Shown piece by piece: positions 17,337-25,397 of a DNA stretch of 64,000 nucleotides. The notes under the pieces were generated by a model, which did no database searches, had not been told where the DNA came from, and was given only the letters and a program-made list of their open reading frames with translations. The DNA comes from Streptacidiphilus rugosus AM-16. GTDB lineage: Bacteria > Actinomycetota > Actinomycetes > Streptomycetales > Streptomycetaceae. The stretch lies in the NCBI RefSeq assembly GCF_000744655.1, contig NZ_JQMJ01000004.1, forward strand, positions 7,023,698 to 7,087,697, in the 5' to 3' direction. The first letter of the stretch is position 1. Each line of letters opens with the position of its first letter. Position numbers and translations under genes: made by a program.

Positions 17337-17954
17337 GTGTTGCATCGACGCCCTGCCCGAACGACGGCGACAGCCATCGCCGCCGCAGCCGTACTGCTCA
17401 GCGCCGCGTGCGCGTCCGGCCCCCAGGTGACCGCGGCTCCCGCCGGGGCGCCGAAAAGCGCGTCGGCGCCGGCGACCGCGCCGGCCACGCCCACAACGGC
17501 GGCCGCCACCCCGCTCGCGCAGCAGCCGCAGCAGGCGCCTCCGGCTCCGATACCGGCCCACTACGACGGGACCCGGAACGCCACGGCCGACATCAAGGCC
17601 GCGCTCGCGGCGTCCGCGAAGGACCATCGCGAGGTACTGCTCGACTTCGGCGCGAACTGGTGCCCCGACTGCGTCGCCCTCGACGCGCTCTTCCGCTCCC
17701 CCGGCGTGATGCCGCTGGTGCAGAAGAACTACCGCGTCGTCGCCATCGACGTCGGCAAGTTCGACCACAACCTCGACGTCGCGAGCGCGTACGTCAATCT
17801 CAACACCAGCGGCATCCCGGCACTGGTCGTGCTGACCGCCGACGGCAAGGTGCGCACCGCCACCAACGACGGGGCGTTCTCCAACGCGAGGACGATGGAC
17901 GCCGCCCAGGTCAGCGCCTTCCTGACGCGCTGGTCCGCCGGCGACGCGCAGTGA
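17337..17954 (+). CDS. Thioredoxin-fold lipoprotein
   Basis: The 205-residue product has a signal peptide with lipobox LLSAAC and an Ala/Pro/Thr-rich linker (about 25-75). A thioredoxin domain follows (about 80-205) with active site ANWCPDCVALD and the cis-Pro loop TSGIPALVVL. It should act as an extracytoplasmic thiol reductase or disulfide exchanger. AGGAGGGGG lies 6 nt before the GTG. Its stop overlaps the next start as GTGA, so the two lipoproteins are made together. Confidence 0.88.
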   Translation: MLHRRPARTTATAIAAAAVLLSAACASGPQVTAAPAGAPKSASAPATAPATPTTAAATPLAQQPQQAPPAPIPAHYDGTRNATADIKAALAASAKDHREVLLDFGANWCPDCVALDALFRSPGVMPLVQKNYRVVAIDVGKFDHNLDVASAYVNLNTSGIPALVVLTADGKVRTATNDGAFSNARTMDAAQVSAFLTRWSAGDAQ

Positions 17955-18496
17955 CCCTCCGTCGGACGAGGATGGTCGCGCCCCTGGTCCTGGCGGCCTC
18001 GCTGCTGGCCGCCTGCGCTTCCCCGACCGCCGGTGCGCCGCGTTCGGCCGCATCGCCCGCGTCGGCCGCATCGGCCGCATCGGCGGTCGCGGGAGCGTCG
18101 CTGGAGCTGAACGGGGTCCGGGTCGCGCTCACCCTGCACGGCCGGACGCTCACCGCCACGTTCGCGCCGGAGCGCAAGGGATTCCACCTCTACAGCGCCG
18201 CGCTGCCCGCCGGCGGGGTCGACGGCCTGGGGACGCCGACCAGGCTCGCGGTGCGGGGCAGCCTGACGGCCACCGGGCCGGCCACGGCGAATGTTCCCGT
18301 CCGCACCCTGCACCTCGACGCGCTCGGCGTGGACCTGCCCGTCTACCCCGACGGTCCGGTGACGCTCAGTCTTCCGGTCCGCAGGAACGCGGCCTCGGGC
18401 GGTGCGGAAGCGGTCGTGAGCTTCGGCGCGTGCAGTGAGACGCAGTGCCTCGCACCGGTTCTGGATCACATCGTCCCCGTCCCTTCGTCGGACTGA
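17951..18496 (+). CDS. Lipoprotein resembling the DsbD N-terminal (alpha) domain
   Basis: The 181-residue product has a signal peptide with lipobox LLAAC, an Ala/Ser-rich linker and a beta-rich domain (about 55-181). Its near-terminal FGACSETQCLAPV places two Cys as in the redox-active C-x(4-5)-C of DsbD alpha domains (GCADKGLCYPP type). DsbD alpha passes electrons from a thioredoxin-like domain to periplasmic partners. Coupling by GTGA overlap to the thioredoxin lipoprotein suggests they form a redox pair outside the membrane. No membrane DsbD or CcdA gene is adjacent. Confidence 0.7.
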   Translation: MTLRRTRMVAPLVLAASLLAACASPTAGAPRSAASPASAASAASAVAGASLELNGVRVALTLHGRTLTATFAPERKGFHLYSAALPAGGVDGLGTPTRLAVRGSLTATGPATANVPVRTLHLDALGVDLPVYPDGPVTLSLPVRRNAASGGAEAVVSFGACSETQCLAPVLDHIVPVPSSD

Positions 18497-18501
18497 ATCC
18501 G

Positions 18502-18530
18502 CTGAACCCAGGCGGCGCGGACGCTAGGCT
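18502..18530 (+). promoter_or_regulatory. Promoter for leaderless methyltransferase mRNA
   Basis: CTGAAC (18502-18507) and TAGGCT (18525-18530) are spaced by 17 bp. The ATG follows 8 nt after the -10 with no ribosome site, so a leaderless transcript is likely. Confidence 0.55.
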
Positions 18531-18538
18531 CCCACGCC

Positions 18539-19255
18539 ATGACCGAAGCGACCCGTACGAACGACCGGGCCGACTCCGACGAGTCGCGCTACCTCGGCAT
18601 CACCCGCTCCTCCTACGACAAGGTCGCCGGCGCCTACGCCGAGCTCGTCGCCGACGCGCTCGACAGCAGGCCGCTGGACCGGGCCCTGTTCGGCGCTTTC
18701 GTGGAGATGGTCGAGACGGCGGTCAGGGTCGGCGCGGAGATCGCCGACATCGGCTGCGGCCCCGGGCACGTGACGGCGCATCTGTGCGGGCGCGGCGCGA
18801 ACGCGTTCGGCCTGGACCTGTCGCCGGAGATGGTCGCGGTGGCCCGACGGCGGCATCCCGACATCCGGTTCACCGAGGGCTCGATGACGGCGCTGGACCT
18901 CGCCGACGGGAGCCTCGGTGGGGTCGTCTCCTGGTACTCGATCGTCCACACGCCGCCGACGTCGCTGCCCACGGTCTTCGCCGAGTTCCACCGCGTGCTC
19001 GCGCCCGGCGGACAGCTGATGCTCGGCTTCAAGGCCGGGGAACGTCTGCGCCACCTCGACCACGCCTACGGCCACGACCTCTCCCTCGACGTCTACTGGA
19101 TGCCGCCGGACCGGATCGCCGCACTGCTGGAGGCGGCGGGCTTCACCGTCGACAGCCGCGTGATCCGCGAGCCGGGCGAGGCGGAACGCGCCGCGGGGCA
19201 GGGGCGGCAGGCCGTCCTTCTCGCTCACCGTTCCACCGAGCCGCAGGAGGGCTGA
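18539..19255 (+). CDS. Class I SAM-dependent methyltransferase
   Basis: The 238-residue enzyme has the Rossmann methyltransferase motifs: motif I ADIGCGPGHVTAHL (near 76-90), an acidic motif II FGLDLSPEMV, motif post-I IRFTEGSMTALDLADG, and GGVVSWYSIVHTPP with LAPGGQLMLGF. The substrate is unknown. It probably forms an operon with the cupin gene 5 bp downstream. Confidence 0.88.
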   Translation: MTEATRTNDRADSDESRYLGITRSSYDKVAGAYAELVADALDSRPLDRALFGAFVEMVETAVRVGAEIADIGCGPGHVTAHLCGRGANAFGLDLSPEMVAVARRRHPDIRFTEGSMTALDLADGSLGGVVSWYSIVHTPPTSLPTVFAEFHRVLAPGGQLMLGFKAGERLRHLDHAYGHDLSLDVYWMPPDRIAALLEAAGFTVDSRVIREPGEAERAAGQGRQAVLLAHRSTEPQEG

Positions 19256-19260
19256 GCACC

Positions 19261-19629
19261 ATGGAGATCTTCACCTTCGACCGGGACGAGCGGATCGTCA
19301 CCGCGCACGGCAGCGTCGGCCTGCATGTGACCCGCGTCGCCTCCGGCGCCCCGGAGGACACCGGCGGGCACCCGACGTTTCTGGCCTTCCTCACGGTCGA
19401 GCCCGGGGGCACGATCGGCACGCACCCGGCCACGGGACCGCAACTCCTCCTGGTCACCGCCGGCTCGGGCTGGGTGGCCGGCGCGGACGGCGAACGCGTC
19501 CCGATCACGGCCGGCCAGGCGGTCCGCTGGGACAAGGGCGAACTCCACACCTCTGGCACGGACTCCGGCTTCTCCGCCCTCGCCCTGGACGGCCCGCACC
19601 TCACCCCCTTCGCCCCCGAAGGCCCATGA
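19261..19629 (+). CDS. Small cupin-domain protein
   Basis: The 122-residue protein is a single cupin barrel. Motif 1 is GGTIGTHPATGPQLLLVTAGSG, with only part of the usual metal His set. Motif 2 is ITAGQAVRWDKGELHTSGT. A catalytic or regulatory role cannot be assigned. GGAGG lies in the ribosome site, and the gene follows the methyltransferase by 5 bp, indicating one transcript. Confidence 0.82.
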   Translation: MEIFTFDRDERIVTAHGSVGLHVTRVASGAPEDTGGHPTFLAFLTVEPGGTIGTHPATGPQLLLVTAGSGWVAGADGERVPITAGQAVRWDKGELHTSGTDSGFSALALDGPHLTPFAPEGP

Positions 19630-19693
19630 CGGCCGCACCTCGGTGGCGTTGACGGTCTGGTCCGGAGCCCCGTCGACGCCGATCAACCGGGAA

Positions 19694-19992
19694 TCAGGAG
19701 TCGGCCTCCGAGTCGCGCGCCCACTCCTCCCGCGGTCGTAGGCTCGCCAGAATCTCGTGGGCTTCGTCGCGGACTCCGGCGTCTTCGTCCGTGGCCAGCG
19801 TGCGCAACTCTTCGATCAGCCGGTCCGCGCCTTCAGTCGTCATCCAGGAGAAGGCAGTGGACGACCTCCGCAACTTCTTCGATCTCGGCCGACTTCGCTG
19901 AGCTGCCGACCAGCCTCCCCGCGGACGGACCAGGCCGGCGATTCTGCGTTCTCAATCGCCGTGCTCAGTTCTTGAGCTTCGAGGGGCACCAT
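19694..19992 (-). pseudogene. Decayed HEAT-repeat-like gene
   Basis: Three pieces read like one protein in two frames. From the ATG at 19992 the frame gives LSTAIENAESPAWSVRGEAG, then loses sense. A shifted frame gives SAEIEEVAEVVHCLLLDDD. A third piece from 19843 gives GADRLIEELRTLATDEDAGV then RDEAHEILASLRP. The Trp-Ser-Val-Arg, LLLD and DEDAGVRDEA pattern is that of small HEAT-repeat proteins of streptomycetes. The middle repeat is missing and a frameshift lies near 19880-19910. Alternatively these are two tiny genes overlapping by ATGA at 19840-19843. The family call is inference. The remaining sequence at 19993-20227 shows no gene. Confidence 0.5.
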
Positions 19993-20227
19993 GCCCAGCC
20001 TGCCAGGGAAGGTGCCGATCGCCAGGCAGTTTCCGCCGGCCTCGCTGCTGCTCGACCCTGCGGGTCATGTCGTTGCTCTGTTCTGGGAGGCTACGTGGGC
20101 CCTTCGGCGTCGCCCCGACCAGATCCGCCGAGGGTCGCGATCCGTGCGCCGCAGCCTCCATCTGCCCGCTCGATCCGCAGAGCAGCGGCTTCCGGTCAAG
20201 CGACGCGCGTGCGATTGCTAGCAGCGT

Positions 20228-20243
20228 GCTTGCATTTGCAAGC
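20228..20243. promoter_or_regulatory. Palindromic operator upstream of XRE gene
   Basis: GCTTGCATTTGCAAGC is a 7-bp perfect inverted repeat with a 2-bp centre, 22 bp before the XRE start. Half-site TTGCAAGC-type operators before XRE genes fit autoregulation. The half site also recurs loosely in GATTGCTAGCAGC just upstream. Confidence 0.55.
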
Positions 20244-20264
20244 AGGGCCGGGCACAGTGGGGGC

Positions 20265-20714
20265 ATGGCCTCACTGAACGTCGGGTCGCTCGGCGAGTAC
20301 ATCCGCGAGCAGCGGCGGCATGCGCAGTATTCGCTGCGTCAGCTCGCCGACGCCGCAGGGGTGTCCAACCCTTACCTCAGTCAGATCGAGCGCGGGTTGC
20401 GCAAGCCGAGCGCGGAGATTCTGCAGCAGATCGCCAAGGCGCTGCGGATCTCGGCGGAGACGCTCTACGTGCAGGCGGGCATTCTCGAGGAGCGCGAGGA
20501 GCAGGGCCTGGAGCTGCGGGCCGCGATCCTCGCGGACCCGCTGATCGACGAGCGGCAGAAGCAGGTGCTGCTCGCCGTGTACGAGTCCTTCCTCAAGGAG
20601 AACGGCGTCCACCCCGGCGCCGCCGGACGTGCCGAGGCCACCGCAGACGAGCCGCAGATCCAGCCAGTCGACGACGAGAACCAGAAGGGGAGGACCACCC
20701 ATGCCGATCGCTGA
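20265..20714 (+). CDS. XRE-family transcriptional regulator
   Basis: The 149-residue protein has an N-terminal helix-turn-helix of the lambda-Cro type (about 9-65, SLRQLADAAGVSNPYLSQIE and RKPSAEILQQIAKAL). A helical region (about 70-120) and a disordered acidic tail follow. The ATG gives the usual N-terminus GSLGEYIREQRRHAQ. Its end overlaps the next gene by 14 bp, so both are coexpressed. A palindrome just upstream is the likely binding site. Confidence 0.9.
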   Translation: MASLNVGSLGEYIREQRRHAQYSLRQLADAAGVSNPYLSQIERGLRKPSAEILQQIAKALRISAETLYVQAGILEEREEQGLELRAAILADPLIDERQKQVLLAVYESFLKENGVHPGAAGRAEATADEPQIQPVDDENQKGRTTHADR

Positions 20715-21279
20715 TGACCTCCGCAAGACCCTGTCCGACCCCACGCCGCTCTACGCCCTCGCGGGTGCCGGGGATCTGGCCGTGGAGAAGCTGAAGACCG
20801 TCCCCGAGCTCGCCGCCTCGCTCGCCGCGGACCGGAGGGCCACGCAGGAGAAGGCCACGGCGAAGCTGACCGAGGCGCAGACGCGGCTGACCGAGGCGCA
20901 GGCCAAGGTCACCGAGGCGGTCCAGACGCTGCCGACCGACCTGAAGACGCTGCAGGAGAAGGCCCAGGGCCTGGCGCTGCAGGGTGTCGGCCGGGCGGCC
21001 GAGCTCGCGGTCAAGGCGCGCGAGGCCTACGACGAGCTGGCCGTGCGCGGCAAGGCCGTCGTGGACCGTCAGCGCCAGGACGGCGCCGACGAGGCCCAGT
21101 CCGTGATCGAGAAGAGCTCCGCGAAGGCGGACGCCTTCGCGGCCGAGCTGGACGAGCTGGCCGAGGAGATCAAGCCCGCTCCCGCCGCCGAGGCGAAGAC
21201 CGAGACGAAGGCCGAGGCCCCCGCGCCGAAGCCGGCGGCCAGGAAGACCACGCCGCGCAAGCCGCGCTCGGCCGAGTAG
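20701..21279 (+). CDS. HbhA-like coiled-coil protein
   Basis: The 192-residue protein has an N-terminal segment DPTPLYALAGAGDLAVEKLK like heparin-binding haemagglutinin HbhA. A long helical coiled coil (about 35-150, with repeated LTEAQ units) and a C-terminal Lys/Ala/Pro-rich tail follow (PAARKTTPRKPRSAE). In mycobacteria HbhA binds polyanions and lipid bodies. In streptomycetes the role is unknown, and surface or lipid association is a guess. The ATG overlaps the XRE gene by 14 bp. Confidence 0.8.
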   Translation: MPIADDLRKTLSDPTPLYALAGAGDLAVEKLKTVPELAASLAADRRATQEKATAKLTEAQTRLTEAQAKVTEAVQTLPTDLKTLQEKAQGLALQGVGRAAELAVKAREAYDELAVRGKAVVDRQRQDGADEAQSVIEKSSAKADAFAAELDELAEEIKPAPAAEAKTETKAEAPAPKPAARKTTPRKPRSAE

Positions 21280-21300
21280 CAGCGGGGCGCGGAACGCATC

Positions 21301-21341
21301 GACAACGGCTGGGGCACGTCTCGCGTGTCCCAGCCGTTGTC
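21301..21341. terminator. Terminator after XRE-HbhA operon
   Basis: A perfect 13-bp outer stem (GACAACGGCTGGG) with a 4-bp inner stem lies 21 bp after the HbhA-like stop. Confidence 0.85.
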
Positions 21342-21421
21342 ATGGCACGATGGGCCCGCACGGGCCGGGCCGGATCGCGTACGCGCGAGTGCGGGCGCAG
21401 GGCAACGAGGGAGTGGTGACG

Positions 21422-21775
21422 ATGCAGCTGGCCGCCTACGGGCTGCTGACGGCAGCGTTCAGCAACGTCATGTACTGGCTGCTGATGGCGCTGACCCTGT
21501 TCAAGGTGTTCACCTTCGTCGACGCGGCCTTCCGCCGTGAGGACGCCTTCCGGGCCGCGGGCAAGCAGACCAAGCCGTTCTGGCTGATCATCCTTGGCGT
21601 GGCCGTCGGGATCGACTTCTTCCTGGGAGCGCTGTTCCTCTCCCTGATCGGGCTGGTCGCCGCGATCGTCTACATGGTCGACGTCAGGCCCGCGGTCAAG
21701 CGGGTGTCGCCCTCCCGGAAGGGCCGGAACGGGCAGAAGAAGCAGGATCACATGGGGCCGTACGGGCCCTGGTGA
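21422..21775 (+). CDS. DUF2516 family membrane protein
   Basis: The 117-residue protein has two membrane spans (about 5-27 and 55-85) separated by AFRREDAFRAAGKQTKPFW, the recognisable core of DUF2516, with MVDVRPAVKRV after span two. The function is unknown; it is conserved in actinobacteria. The ATG at 21422 follows GAGGGAG. The gene converges on the PP2C gene and overlaps it by about 80 bp. Confidence 0.85.
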   Translation: MQLAAYGLLTAAFSNVMYWLLMALTLFKVFTFVDAAFRREDAFRAAGKQTKPFWLIILGVAVGIDFFLGALFLSLIGLVAAIVYMVDVRPAVKRVSPSRKGRNGQKKQDHMGPYGPW

Positions 21776-23103
21776 GCAGCAGCACCGCCACGTCGTCGGC
21801 GAGCGCGCCGCCGTTCAGGTCCTCGACCTCGGACATCGCGGTGTCGATCAACAGCTCGTCGCGCAGGCCGCCCTGCTGGTGGTCGCCGATCATGTCGATC
21901 AGCCCCTCCTGGCCGAGCCGACGCGTGCCCGCGCCTATCCGGCCCTCGATCAGGCCGTCGGTGTAGAGCATCAGCGCCCAGTCGTCGCCCAGCCGGACCT
22001 TGACCGGCGGCCAGTGGCCCGCACCGAGCAGGCCGAGCGCGGGACCGGCGTCGTCGAAGGGCAGCAGCGCGGGCGGGCCCTGGTCGCAGAGCAGCAGCGG
22101 GGCCGGGTGGCCGGCCAGGTGCAGCTCGGCGTGGTCGCCCTCGGGGCCGATGGCCAGCATGCACAGGGTCGCGAAGATCTCCTCGCTGCGGCGCTCGTGC
22201 TCCAGGACGCGCTGGAGCGTGGCGAGCAGCGCCTCACCGGTCAGACCGGCGAAGACGAGGGTGCGCCAGGCTATCCGCAGGGCGACGCCGAGCGCGGCCT
22301 CGTCCGGGCCGTGCCCGCAGACGTCGCCGATGACGACGTGCACCGTGCCGTCGGCGGTGCGGACGGCGTCGTAGAAGTCTCCGCCGAGCAGGGCGCGGCG
22401 GCGGCCGGGGCGGTAGCGGGCGTGGAAGGTCAGCCCGGAACCGTCGAGCAGCGGGGTCGGCAGCAGGTGGCGCTGCAGGCGCGCGTTCTCCTGCCCGCGG
22501 AGCTCCGCCTCGACCAGGCGGCGCTGCGACTCGTCGGCCCGCTTGCGCTCGACCGCGTAGCGGACCGCGCGGGTCAGCAGCCGGCCGTCCATCTCCTGCT
22601 TGACCAGGAAGTCCTGCGCGCCGGCGGCGACCGCGGCGGCGCCCAGCTGGACGTCGACCGTGCCCGTGACGGCGAGCACCGCCGTACGCGGCGCGCGGCG
22701 CAGCAGGGTGCGGATGTCCTCCAGGCCGCTGCTGTCGGGCAGCTCCAGGTCGAGCAGGACGCAGGCGGTGTCCGCGTCGAGCAGCGGTAGCGCCTCGGGC
22801 AGGCTGCGGGCCCAGCGGAAGGCGACCTCGGAGCCGAGCTCGGCGAGGAGGTTGCGGACGGACTCCGCTCCGGCGTCGTCGGCCTCGATGAGCAGCACGG
22901 AGAGCGGCGGCGTGGGCGCGAGGGGGACGGCGGCGGCCCGCGTCGACGGCGGCAGGGACGGCGTCGGGGCGTGGCGGGCACGGCGTGGACGGGCTGCGCG
23001 GCCGGGGCGCCGAGGGGACGGCGGAGGCCCGCGGGCGCGGTATCGGCGCACTCGCGGGATTCTGGTTCGCTGCGCTCGAAGCGGCGCCGGCGTGGGCGGA
23101 CAT
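21696..23103 (-). CDS. Response regulator with PP2C-type (SpoIIE/RsbU) phosphatase output, frameshifted near the N-terminus
   Basis: The conserved part has a receiver domain (SVLLIEADDAG, phospho-Asp in CVLLDLELPDSSG, Lys in FLVKQEMDG) and a SpoIIE-type PP2C domain with metal motifs GGDFYDAVRTADG and VIGDVCGHGPDEAAL, plus LYTDGLIEGRIG. It would dephosphorylate anti-sigma antagonist proteins in a partner-switching cascade. The only good start, an ATG at 23103 after GGGAGGTAGCCC, is in another frame (MSAHAGAASS). The two frames join near the GGGG run at about 22966-22969, so one base appears lost or gained in the low-complexity leader. Without the shift, an ATG at 23159 or an internal GTG would be used. 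Confidence 0.75.
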
Positions 23104-23352
23104 GGGCTACCTCCCTCTCCCCGACTCGGTAACGGCTGGGCAGGTGACGTGGTGCCCATGAGACACCATGATCCTGCGACCTTCCCGTGACCGTGACGTG
23201 ATCTCCACGACCTCTCCCCACCCCGTCCGGGAGGGTCGACGGCGGCTTTTCCCACCCGGGGGAACCAGAACCCGTGCGCCGCTTGGACGGTAACGCGCGT
23301 GCAGGCCACAGGGTTCACCGGATAGCGTGCGAACCGAGGAAAGGAGCCCGTG

Positions 23353-23979
23353 ATGGAGATCACGCTCGTCCAGGGTGACATCACCAGGCAGCAGGTGGAC
23401 GCCGTCGTCAACGCGGCGAACTCGTCCCTGCTGGGCGGCGGGGGCGTCGACGGGGCGATCCACCGGGCCGCGGGACCCGAGCTCCTGGCCGAGTGCCGGG
23501 CGCTGCGCGCCTCCCACTACGGCAAGGGACTGCCGACCGGCCGCGCCGTGGCGACGTCGGCGGGCCGGCTGTCGGCCCGCTGGGTGATCCACACCGTGGG
23601 CCCGGTCTACCCGCGCCCCGAGGACGGCCGGGACGAGCTCGAACGCCGGGCGGAACTGCTCGCCTCCTGCTATCGCGAATCTCTGCGGGTGGCACAGGAG
23701 TTGGGCGCCAGCACGGTGGCCCTGCCGGCGGTCTCCACCGGCGTCTACGGCTGGCCGATGGAGAGCGCGGCGCGGATCGCGCTGGGCGTCGCGGCGGAGA
23801 CGGCACGCGGCGAGGGCCCGTCGGGAGGCGGGCGAAGCGAGGGGGAGGCGGGGGAAGGGGAGACCGCGGGGACCGGAGGCCGCCTGACGGAGGCACGGTT
23901 CGTGCTGTACGGGGCAGACGCCTACGGCGTCTTCGAGCGGGTGTGGCGGGAGTTGTGGCACGGACCCATGGTGGACTGA
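23353..23979 (+). CDS. Macrodomain protein (O-acetyl-ADP-ribose deacetylase type)
   Basis: The 208-residue protein has the macrodomain signatures [32 protein letters not shown] and [20 protein letters not shown], which form the ADP-ribose pocket. It would remove ADP-ribose from proteins or hydrolyse O-acetyl-ADP-ribose. A Gly/Glu-rich insertion (about 156-180) interrupts the last part and is unusual. AAGGAG lies 5 nt before the GTG at 23350 and 8 nt before the ATG at 23353, so either may be used. It is divergent from the PP2C gene. Confidence 0.9.
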   Translation: MEITLVQGDITRQQVDAVVNAANSSLLGGGGVDGAIHRAAGPELLAECRALRASHYGKGLPTGRAVATSAGRLSARWVIHTVGPVYPRPEDGRDELERRAELLASCYRESLRVAQELGASTVALPAVSTGVYGWPMESAARIALGVAAETARGEGPSGGGRSEGEAGEGETAGTGGRLTEARFVLYGADAYGVFERVWRELWHGPMVD

Positions 23980-24043
23980 AGCACCGTCAATCCACCATAA
24001 GTATTCGATAACTCGTTCGAGTGAACTTCGCCCATGCGACTCG

Positions 24044-25108
24044 TCAGGACGGCCGCACCACGCCGAGGATGGGCATCGAGCCGGCGGCGGCGAGCTCCAC
24101 GACGCCGCCGGGGTGCGGGGCCTCGATGATCGCCCCGTCCCCCACATACAGCGCGACATGGCTCGCGTCGCGGAAGTAGACGACGAGATCGCCCGGCTGC
24201 AGCGCCGAGACGGGCACATGACGCAGCTGGGCCCACTGCTCCTGCGAGGTCCGCGGGACGGAGACGCCTGCCGCCTGCCAGGAGCGCATCGTGAGCCCCG
24301 AGCAGTCGAAGCTGCGGGGGCCGGTGGCCCCCCAGAGATACGGCTTGCCGATCTGCGCCACGGCGTAGGCGATGGCCGCCCGCGCCGCTCCGTGCGCCTG
24401 GCGCGAAAGGGTCGACGAGCCGAGGGTGCCGCGCCAGGCCATCTGCGCGGCGAAGGCGCTCTGCGCCTGGAGCTGCTGGAGCGTGGAGAGTTCGCCGGCG
24501 GACAGGGAGGCGAGCAGTCCCTGTGCGGTGACGAGTTCGGCCTTGATCTCGGCGACGGCGCCCGCGGCGGCGGCCTGACTGCGGCTCAGCTCCTCCCACT
24601 CCGCGGTCGCCGCGTCCCCGTCGGCGGTCAACGTGGCCTGGGCCTGTTGCAGTTCCTGCAGCACGGTGGCGGCGGAGGCGCTCGCCTGCCGGGTGAGCGG
24701 GATCTGCGCGAGGTACGCGCCCGGGTCCTGAGAGAGGAAGAGCTCCATGCTCGGGCTGTCGGCGAAGGCCTGACCGGTGTACTGCGCCTGCGCCACCTGC
24801 CCCAGCTGCGCGTTCAGCGCGTCGACCTGCGCCTGGGCCGCGACGATCCGCCGGGCGAGCGCGACGATCTGCGCCTCCTGGGCGGTGATCGCCCCGGTGG
24901 CGGTGTCGTAGCGGGCGGTCGCCGACTCGGTCTGCTGGTACAGCGTGGCGATCTCCCGCTGCAAGGCGACGAGCCGCTCGCCGTGCCCGGCCGGCAGACG
25001 GGCCCCGGCGGGCACCCCTGCGGACGCGGGCGGTGCGGCGGTGGCCCCCAAGGCGATCGCGGTGACCGCGAACAGCGCGAGCCGCAGCCTGCGTCGAGAG
25101 CGTGGCAC
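24044..25108 (-). CDS. Secreted coiled-coil NlpC/P60 peptidoglycan hydrolase
   Basis: The 354-residue protein has a signal peptide ending at AAPPASA, a long coiled coil (about 40-215) and a C-terminal NlpC/P60 domain (about 235-354). The catalytic Cys is in SFDCSGLTMRSW, the His in ASHVALYVGDG and the third polar residue in APHPGG. It is of the RipA/CwlO type that cuts peptide stems in the wall, with the coiled coil expected to control activity. GAGGAGGT lies before the GTG start. Confidence 0.92.
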   Translation of the reverse strand: MPRSRRRLRLALFAVTAIALGATAAPPASAGVPAGARLPAGHGERLVALQREIATLYQQTESATARYDTATGAITAQEAQIVALARRIVAAQAQVDALNAQLGQVAQAQYTGQAFADSPSMELFLSQDPGAYLAQIPLTRQASASAATVLQELQQAQATLTADGDAATAEWEELSRSQAAAAGAVAEIKAELVTAQGLLASLSAGELSTLQQLQAQSAFAAQMAWRGTLGSSTLSRQAHGAARAAIAYAVAQIGKPYLWGATGPRSFDCSGLTMRSWQAAGVSVPRTSQEQWAQLRHVPVSALQPGDLVVYFRDASHVALYVGDGAIIEAPHPGGVVELAAAGSMPILGVVRPS

Positions 25109-25397
25109 GGTGACCTCCTCGATTCTGACGATCCGTCAGATATGCTCACGGGATGCTGCCACGGATCGATGTAAACGACCAGAGCCGTGCAGAGGGAGGC
25201 GGCGTCCGCGCGGGGCGACGGCAGCGCCGGGGCGCGCAGAGCAGGAACGCGGGCGGCCGGCACCGTGCGACGTCAGGGCCGAGCGGCGCCGGCGTGGGGC
25301 GACGACAGCACGGAGCGCGCCGGGCAGATCCCGCTCATCCCGGCGCACGGCCGATATCAGCGCCGAGCAGGACGCGGGCGACCGGCGCCGGGCGGCG
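25109..25397. other. Intergenic region without recognised feature
   Basis: This GC-rich stretch contains repeated GGGCGACGGC and CGGCGCCGG words but no ORF with coding character. It should hold the promoter of the NlpC/P60 gene; TATGCT at 25140-25145 is on the opposite strand and not convincing. Confidence 0.3.

Noticed and set aside
19993-20227. Possible small genes before the XRE gene
   Set aside because: Short frames on both strands lack ribosome sites and recognisable sequence.
25109-25397. Possible gene between NlpC/P60 and methyltransferase genes
   Set aside because: Frames are short, Arg/Gly-rich and without a start context.
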